A DNA stretch of 64,000 nucleotides from an uncultured Lachnospiraceae bacterium. Its GTDB lineage: Bacteria > Bacillota > Clostridia > Lachnospirales > Lachnospiraceae. The position numbers were made by a program, and so were the translations under genes. Below the pieces are notes generated by a model that ran no database searches, was not told the DNA's origin, and saw only the letters and a list, made by a program, of their open reading frames with translations. The stretch spans positions 331,820-395,819 of the forward strand of contig CADAOY010000002.1 in the NCBI GenBank assembly GCA_902789665.1. The letters run 5' to 3'. Positions 59,180 through 64,000 of this stretch are shown here, in pieces; position 1 is the stretch's first letter; every line of letters begins with the position of its first letter.

Positions 59180-59968
59180 ATGAGTACATTCGATTACATT
59201 GAAACATGGCATACAAACAACGCCACATTGGTAGCAAGAACAATTTCGGATCCTAATGGGATTCTTATAACTGAATATGGTCACAAGAAGGGGGCTTATC
59301 TGGTATCTGTTTTGCTGACTGAAAAGAATATCCTGATTCCTATGTACGCCGGTGAGGCAGGTGAAGATGGTGGTGAAGATGGTGACAACATAAGAACCAT
59401 TCAGGACAGGCTCAAAGAGCACCTGTATCACTGGCTTGGTGCCTATACACAGTATCACACCGGTGTGGCAAAGAGGGATTTGCTTAATGGAAAGATGAAA
59501 TTTCATTTAGAGATAGTAGGTGAGGCAGAGGCCAAAGAAGCACGTAAGCAGATGGAAACAGATACTATTCTTACCAAGAAACCTTATCTTCAGTACGGAC
59601 CTTATAAGAAGTATCCTAGCAAATACACAGGCCTTGATTTGTGTATTGTGCCATGGGACAAGACAAGGCGTAAGGCGTTCTTAGGTGCTCTTAAGGAAAG
59701 AGGCATTGTGGTAGAAGATAACAGCAGATTAATCGATTTAATTCTTAATAAGTCAATAACTCCTGACTGGGTGGAATGCTCAAAGAACAGACGCTCATAT
59801 GACAAGGAACAGATGTCTATGTTGAAAGAAGAAATGAGTGAAGAGTGGACATGTGAAGAATATGAATTAATTGTTAATGCTGTTAATGCTGCGCTTGGCT
59901 ATAAGTCAGGCAGCAGGGGAGTATCGAGAAACTGCTTATTACAGATACTTACTGTAGCTTTGTCATAA
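59180..59968 (+). CDS. Putative GIY-YIG-like protein
   Basis: A 262-residue protein. Residues about 52-95 read I-P-M-Y-A-G-E-A then R-L-K-E-H-L-Y-H-W, resembling the Y-x-G and R-x-x-x-H segments of GIY-YIG nucleases, though with an acidic insert and without an obvious catalytic Glu. The rest (T-G-L-D-L-C-I-V-P-W-D, C-S-K-N-R-R-S-Y) is not recognised. GGAGG lies upstream. Probably cotranscribed with the acidic protein; the assignment is tentative. Confidence 0.55.
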   Translation: MSTFDYIETWHTNNATLVARTISDPNGILITEYGHKKGAYLVSVLLTEKNILIPMYAGEAGEDGGEDGDNIRTIQDRLKEHLYHWLGAYTQYHTGVAKRDLLNGKMKFHLEIVGEAEAKEARKQMETDTILTKKPYLQYGPYKKYPSKYTGLDLCIVPWDKTRRKAFLGALKERGIVVEDNSRLIDLILNKSITPDWVECSKNRRSYDKEQMSMLKEEMSEEWTCEEYELIVNAVNAALGYKSGSRGVSRNCLLQILTVALS

Positions 59969-59976
59969 TAAGTTTA

Positions 59977-60007
59977 AGCCGGGTGGGAAACTGCCCGGCT
60001 ATTTTTT
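59977..60007 (+). terminator. Rho-independent terminator
   Basis: agccggg/cccggct stem, 10-base loop, T6 tract. Confidence 0.88.
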
Positions 60008-60018
60008 GTGGAGATATT

Positions 60019-60555
60019 ATGAGAGATATTGAAATTAATTTAACCGGCAATCCCGGTGATATGGCTTACAAAATGCCATGGTCACTGGATGCTACATGTT
60101 ACAACTTCATAAAACCAAAAACAGCATATAAAGCTGATAAAGAATTTGAGTTATGTAAACTAGGAGGAGCAAAGGATATAAGGTCACTGGTAATCAGGGC
60201 ATGTTTAAAGAATTATGATTATATAGCGCAAATGACCGAACTTGAGCAACTGTATATTTATGATGCCAGATTCTTAAGCAAACTTGATTTCCTTGAGAAT
60301 CTGACCAAATTAAGACATCTTTGTATTTGTAAATCATATGTTTCGTCGTTGGATGGTCTTGAGAAAATGCTGAAGAATAAAAGAGACTGTTATGAGGCAG
60401 CCGGCGAGGATGCAGATGCGGGAAGATTATATGGGATTGAAGGAATATATATTCATTCAATGAGAAGTCTTGATGCTTTTAGACTTGATGACAGCGGCGT
60501 ACCAATAGGGGAACTTAGTTTGTATTGCAAAAGAAGAAATCTTCACTGGGACTAA
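60019..60555 (+). CDS. Short leucine-rich-repeat-like protein
   Basis: A 178-residue protein whose middle has two or three repeat-like segments (L-E-Q-L-Y-I-Y-D-A-R-F, L-D-F-L-E-N-L-T-K-L-R-H-L-C-I, L-D-G-L-E-K-M) like bacterial leucine-rich repeats, suggesting a binding role. The ATG at 60019 has GGAG upstream; an upstream ATG at 59983 lies inside the terminator and is rejected. Family unknown. Next gene follows by 13 bases. Confidence 0.65.
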   Translation: MRDIEINLTGNPGDMAYKMPWSLDATCYNFIKPKTAYKADKEFELCKLGGAKDIRSLVIRACLKNYDYIAQMTELEQLYIYDARFLSKLDFLENLTKLRHLCICKSYVSSLDGLEKMLKNKRDCYEAAGEDADAGRLYGIEGIYIHSMRSLDAFRLDDSGVPIGELSLYCKRRNLHWD

Positions 60556-60568
60556 TAAGGAGATAAAA

Positions 60569-61408
60569 ATGGATAATAGAATAGATGACTGCGTAAATGA
60601 GATTATTGTATTTTTAAAGAAGTGGGGAATGTGGAGAGATACGGCCATTATGGCTAACGGTAACAGGTATGTGTATTCAGAAGACTCAAGAAAAATGTAT
60701 AACGGTTTGTCGAATGTTGAAGTGATATATAACGTGGACCCGGAGGAGTATACAAAAGGACTTACAGGGTGTGATGTTGAAAATGGCAAAGCTGTCTGGA
60801 AGAGTTTCTCGAACCCTGAGCATATTCTTGATATGGTATATGTTGGACCGTTATATATGCTTTTAAGGCATGGAGAATATGAAGTTAATCCTAGGGATAT
60901 ATCGGATGAAGTATGGGAGTATATTTTTGAGAATACTGATATGCTTGATGAGTATCTGTTTGACCAATACGGCTGCTCGAGTGTTGAAGAGTTTTATTTT
61001 CAAACGGTAGAAGATAAAATTGAAAATGATGATTATACAAAGTGGGATCCGCTGGTATTTGATACCTGGGAAGATTATCAGGTGTTTGTAAATGGAGAAA
61101 GCTACGAGGATTTTGATGAAGTGTGTAAGCCGTCAAATTATGAAAGATATGGGACATATGCCGAGTATATTGAAGATCTGGAGGATATGGATAATCTGAC
61201 GGTAGCGGATTTGGTCCCTCTCTGGGATAAAATGGTTAGGGATGCCAAAGAATCTTTTATTCGAAAGGCAAGAGAAAAGAAGGATGAAATAATTAACATC
61301 TGGGGAATAGTGCCTTATGTGAAAGATGACTTCTTCGCAATCTTCGAAAAATATGGTCTGTGGTATGAGCTTGGATTTGGCTGGTCATTAACCTGTTACA
61401 GAATATGA
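60569..61408 (+). CDS. Unknown acidic protein
   Basis: A 279-residue soluble protein with many Asp, Glu, Tyr and Trp (N-D-D-Y-T-K-W-D-P-L-V-F-D-T-W-E-D-Y) and no motif that I know. A late basic helix is present (F-I-R-K-A-R-E-K-K-D-E-I-I-N-I-W). AAGGAG lies upstream. Paired with the repeat-like protein before it. Confidence 0.6.
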   Translation: MDNRIDDCVNEIIVFLKKWGMWRDTAIMANGNRYVYSEDSRKMYNGLSNVEVIYNVDPEEYTKGLTGCDVENGKAVWKSFSNPEHILDMVYVGPLYMLLRHGEYEVNPRDISDEVWEYIFENTDMLDEYLFDQYGCSSVEEFYFQTVEDKIENDDYTKWDPLVFDTWEDYQVFVNGESYEDFDEVCKPSNYERYGTYAEYIEDLEDMDNLTVADLVPLWDKMVRDAKESFIRKAREKKDEIINIWGIVPYVKDDFFAIFEKYGLWYELGFGWSLTCYRI

Positions 61409-61452
61409 TAAAAAATTTTAAGATTTTTCTTGAAAAAGATTTTTAATTCATT

Positions 61453-61496
61453 TAGCCTTTTCTTAGGACGTCCAAATCTTTCCTAAGAGGAGGCTA
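61453..61496 (+). promoter_or_regulatory. Hairpin hiding the ribosome binding site of the serine hydrolase gene
   Basis: 16 consecutive pairs (two G-U) between 61453-61468 and 61481-61496 with a 12-base loop. The second arm contains gaggagg, the only ribosome binding site of the following gene, so it is entirely paired when folded. That suits an RNA thermometer, ligand control or coupling; it could also be a terminator with a short T4 tail. Confidence 0.6.
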
Positions 61497-61500
61497 TTTT

Positions 61501-62493
61501 ATGAATAAAGAACAACTTCACAGGTACATTTTAGAGAATACCGGAAATGAGAAAAATGTATGTCAGATTTATGCCATCAAAGACAATGAGGTGGCACTTG
61601 ATGATTGCTGGCACGGATTCAGGACAATGGATGCAATGAATGTTAATTCAGTTACCAAAGGTGTCATGGGGCTGCTTGCCGGAATTGCGTTGGACAAGGG
61701 ATACATCAAAAATCCTGATCAGAAGGTAATGGATTTTTTTCCGGATTATTCTGTAAAACGTGGTGAAAAAACCATATATGATGTCACAGTCAGACATCTG
61801 CTTACCATGACAGCGCCATATAAAGGCAAGTCAGAACCATGGAAGAAGGTTTGTACTTCCCAGAGTTTTACTTACGCGATTCTCGATTATCTTGGAGGTC
61901 GAAATGGCATTACAGGTGAGTTCCGTTATGCCACTCTTGGCATTCAGATTCTGGCCGGAATAATAGAGAATGCAACCGGTGAGAAATGCATAGATTTTGC
62001 AAACGAGAATCTATTTGAGCCCCTTGGACTTCCAAAGCGAATACCACACGGTGACAGTTCCAAAGAAGATCAGTTTGATTTCTTTATGAACAAAAATCCA
62101 AGAAAATACGAGTGGTACTCTGACCCTCAGGGCAGTGTTACTGCAGGCTGGGGATTATGCATGTCGGCAAGAGATATGGCTGTGATTGGGACGATGGTCC
62201 TGGATGGTGGCTTGTATAATGGAAAAAGAATTATCTCAGAAGAATACTTAAAGGATATGCTGACACCTCATATTAAACTTGGTGAGCGATTTGGATTTAT
62301 GAACTATGGCTACCTTTGGTACAAGCCTTACGATGATAAAGAGGTATATGCGGCCATTGGTGACAGCGGAAATATCATATACATAAATAAGGCGGAGAAT
62401 GTATCAGTGGGTATGACTGGGACATTTAAGCCGAGGATTTTTGACAGGGTTGATTTTATTGAGCAGAAAGTATTACCTGCGCTTAATGAGTAA
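61501..62493 (+). CDS. Class C beta-lactamase-like serine hydrolase
   Basis: A 330-residue serine hydrolase. The nucleophile motif is S-V-T-K (S-x-x-K, about residues 48-51), the second motif Y-A-T (in F-R-Y-A-T-L-G-I) takes the place of Y-x-N, and a late G-D-S-G-N replaces K-T-G. The latter two changes argue against a true beta-lactamase; esterase or peptidase activity is more likely. No signal peptide. Translation start is buried in a hairpin. Confidence 0.85.
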   Translation: MNKEQLHRYILENTGNEKNVCQIYAIKDNEVALDDCWHGFRTMDAMNVNSVTKGVMGLLAGIALDKGYIKNPDQKVMDFFPDYSVKRGEKTIYDVTVRHLLTMTAPYKGKSEPWKKVCTSQSFTYAILDYLGGRNGITGEFRYATLGIQILAGIIENATGEKCIDFANENLFEPLGLPKRIPHGDSSKEDQFDFFMNKNPRKYEWYSDPQGSVTAGWGLCMSARDMAVIGTMVLDGGLYNGKRIISEEYLKDMLTPHIKLGERFGFMNYGYLWYKPYDDKEVYAAIGDSGNIIYINKAENVSVGMTGTFKPRIFDRVDFIEQKVLPALNE

Positions 62494-62516
62494 AATGTGA
62501 TAGAATAAGCTAAAGG

Positions 62517-62546
62517 TATTTAGAAATATCGCAATATTTCTAAATA
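62517..62546. repeat. 13-bp perfect inverted repeat
   Basis: tatttagaaatat (62517-62529) pairs with atatttctaaata (62534-62546) around a 4-base loop. No T tract. It overlaps the left copy of the direct repeat described at 62528-62564. Confidence 0.6.
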
Positions 62547-62564
62547 GATTAACTTACAGTTTTA
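62528..62564 (+). repeat. Intergenic direct repeat, copy 1
   Basis: About 37 bases, roughly 80% identical by eye to 63850-63886; the shared core is agattaactt preceded by ttctaaa. Lies about 30 bases before the DinB-like gene. Confidence 0.5.
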
Positions 62565-62594
62565 TAGGACAAAGAATCTGAAGGGAGTTTTATA

Positions 62595-63119
62595 GTGAAC
62601 GAATTATGTATGATAATTAAAGACATGGTAAAACCGAATTTCCTAAATATTCGGACATCTATTCAGACCTATGATAGAGATGCAATCTGTTGTGGTGCTC
62701 CTTGTTGGAGATGGGCATATCACGCGCTTCATTCTGCTGATAAATGGTTTATCAATCCTTGTGTATATGATGAACCGCCATTTCACGAAGAGGGACTGGA
62801 TAATCCTGATAAACCTGCTTCGGTTGTATTGTCTGACGAACAGCTTCTTGATTATCTTGACAGGATTGAGCAGAAAACTTACTCATATCTTGATTCTCTC
62901 ACAGATGAAATGCTTTATGAATGCCCCGAAAACTGTGAGCATACAAGAATGGAATTGGTGCTCAGACAGTTTCGTCATATATCATTCCATACAGGAATGC
63001 TTAACGGTCAAACAGCCTTGACAACAGGGAAGTTTCCAATGTGGGTATCTCAGGCAGATAAGTATGTGGATGACGGTATTCTTTTTGGCAGATACCGTAA
63101 GGGACAAGTAACAAAATGA
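62595..63119 (+). CDS. DinB-like family protein
   Basis: A 174-residue four-helix protein resembling DinB/YfiT: a first His in W-A-Y-H-A-L-H-S-A-D and a later pair in F-R-H-I-S-F-H-T-G-M-L-N-G, the usual three-His metal site. DinB-like enzymes transfer small thiols or glutathione-like cofactors. GTG start with AAGGGAG seven bases upstream. Substrate unknown. Confidence 0.72.
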   Translation: MNELCMIIKDMVKPNFLNIRTSIQTYDRDAICCGAPCWRWAYHALHSADKWFINPCVYDEPPFHEEGLDNPDKPASVVLSDEQLLDYLDRIEQKTYSYLDSLTDEMLYECPENCEHTRMELVLRQFRHISFHTGMLNGQTALTTGKFPMWVSQADKYVDDGILFGRYRKGQVTK

Positions 63120-63213
63120 TTCTTGATATCCAAAACCACGTTTGGCGAAATGCTGGGATGGATAGTTAACTCGGAAATAGTGAAAAAATAGTGAAAATTA
63201 ATCGAGGAGAATT

Positions 63214-63846
63214 ATGAGTAATCCGTGGGAAGAAATCAGTTTGAATGATTATGAGAATCATATGAGCCTTGATTCTGTTAAACAACTCCAAATCATGAAT
63301 TCAATAATGAAGGAGCAGTTTGAAGATTATCCGGTTTCAACGGCTATGGTTCTTGGAGTCGCCGGTGGAAATGGCTTGGAGCATGTAAGCCGGGATAAGT
63401 ACCGGACTGTTTATGGAGTGGATATCAATGAAGATTATCTTCGAATAGTTTCGGAACGATATGCACATTTGTCTGATGTACTGAAATGCTTGAAGATAGA
63501 TCTGATCAACGATGCTGATCAACTTCCCGGAGCGCAGTTGCTGATAGCAAACCTTCTTATAGAGTATATTGGGTATGATGCATTTCAGAGAGTGGTTTGT
63601 AAAGTGAATCCTGAATATGTTTCTTGTTTGATTCAGATCAATGTGGATGATAAGCAGTGGGTATCAGATTCTCCATATTTGCATGCGTTTGACGGACTGG
63701 ATGAGGTACATCATCAGATGGACGAGGATTTACTTTTAACGAAAATGCAGGAGATAGGATATAAGGACATACTCCAGGCAAGGATTCCACTTCCTAATGG
63801 AAAGGCATTTATCAGAATGGATTTTCAAAATGGAAAAATGGGATGA
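63214..63846 (+). CDS. Class I SAM-dependent methyltransferase
   Basis: A 210-residue predicted methyltransferase. The SAM loop is V-L-G-V-A-G-G-N-G-L (about 47-56), with the acidic D-I-N-E after strand two (Y-G-V-D-I-N-E-D-Y) and a D-L-I-N at strand four. The acceptor is unknown. GAGGAG lies upstream. It stands alone between two intergenic repeats. Confidence 0.82.
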   Translation: MSNPWEEISLNDYENHMSLDSVKQLQIMNSIMKEQFEDYPVSTAMVLGVAGGNGLEHVSRDKYRTVYGVDINEDYLRIVSERYAHLSDVLKCLKIDLINDADQLPGAQLLIANLLIEYIGYDAFQRVVCKVNPEYVSCLIQINVDDKQWVSDSPYLHAFDGLDEVHHQMDEDLLLTKMQEIGYKDILQARIPLPNGKAFIRMDFQNGKMG

Positions 63847-63849
63847 CAA

Positions 63850-63886
63850 ATCGCGGTTTTTCTAAACAGATTAACTTCCAGTATAA
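63850..63886 (+). repeat. Intergenic direct repeat, copy 2
   Basis: Matches 62528-62564 (roughly 80%). It lies about 85 bases before the final gene start; the left arm of the inverted repeat seen at copy 1 is absent here. Confidence 0.5.
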
Positions 63887-63970
63887 ACGGTTAAGCAAAG
63901 TGGGATTTATCTTAGAGATAATTGATGGACGAGAATTACCAGAATATATGACAATGAATAAGGGGAAGAT

Positions 63971-64000
63971 ATGTGGCTGATCATGGCGGCTTTGTCCGCG
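63971..64000 (+). CDS. Start of a probable EamA-type transporter, cut by window edge
   Basis: Only ten codons are visible: M-W-L-I-M-A-A-L-S-A, behind AGGGGA. This start is typical of EamA/DMT-family transporters (M-W-L-I-F-A-x-L-S-A). The remainder is outside the window. Confidence 0.5.
   Translation, partial: MWLIMAALSA

Noticed and set aside
61501-62493. True class C beta-lactamase (resistance gene)
   Set aside because: S-x-x-K is present, but the Y-x-N and K-T-G motifs are replaced and there is no signal peptide, so a general serine hydrolase is the safer call.
63887-63970. Coding-like stretch just before the last gene
   Set aside because: A short open frame (D-G-R-E-L-P-E-Y-M-T) looks protein-like, but it has no start signal and is interrupted upstream by a stop; too short to call even as a remnant.

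Overview
The window looks like a chromosome segment of an anaerobic, low-GC Firmicute of class Clostridia, most likely family Lachnospiraceae (Butyrivibrio/Pseudobutyrivibrio/Roseburia-like). I base this on AT-rich codons, strong AGGAGG-type ribosome binding sites, consensus TTGACA/TATAAT promoters, many U-tailed hairpin terminators, and family content typical of that group (DUF6273, DUF5662, DUF5684, DUF975, long-form HPF, Cache chemoreceptors, C40 and GH25 wall hydrolases). No rRNA, tRNA, integrase or transposase was seen.

Backbone, 1-18200: a PPP-type phosphatase; a FIST sensor with two chemoreceptors; a YgjP-type metallopeptidase; a divergent SDR/trxB pair around an 18-base palindrome; an SH3-NlpC/P60 wall hydrolase behind a long structured leader; a lipoprotein with an Lgt-family enzyme; a TSCPD protein; hpf; an SPFH/zinc-ribbon pair resembling Bacillus YdjI/YdjG; and a TrpB2-type enzyme. 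Backbone resumes at 25100: DUF362, a permease, secA, prfB without the programmed frameshift, a radical SAM activase-like gene with a small upstream ORF, GH25 lysozyme, paralogous DUF5684 membrane proteins, an ECF S component, thrH, a TIR-transmembrane-MORN protein, putP, a TetR-controlled MMPL operon, an ABC exporter with a sigma factor, and an extracytoplasmic DnaJ-like zinc-finger lipoprotein.

Two accessory regions stand out. Island A (18200-25070) holds an FtsH-like AAA/M41 fusion, two PD-(D/E)XK (PDDEXK_4-like) proteins, a WYL regulator, an sce7726-like nuclease, an XRE regulator and a 23-base tandem repeat array. Its left part is bracketed by two diverged copies of a small-RNA element. 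The right copy is a complete type I toxin-antitoxin module: a 30-residue hydrophobic peptide encoded on the minus strand, convergent with an antisense RNA and sharing a two-way terminator. The left copy keeps the RNA but has lost the toxin. Island B (52783-57804) is a tight three-gene set: a PD-(D/E)XK-like protein, a 1088-residue protein with a DFDGD motif in a context resembling YonO/RNAi-type RNA polymerases, and an unknown protein. It is followed by an HTH-Uma2 fusion and several unrecognised genes. Island B is the best candidate for an undescribed system, probably defence or RNA/DNA surveillance, but that role is inference.

The right end (58900-64000) carries small hypothetical genes, a class C beta-lactamase-like hydrolase whose ribosome binding site is buried in a 16-pair hairpin, a DinB-like protein, a methyltransferase and the first ten codons of a probable EamA-type transporter. 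Start codons were chosen by ribosome binding site, so several differ from the longest possible reading frame. All family assignments come from reading motifs, not from database searches.
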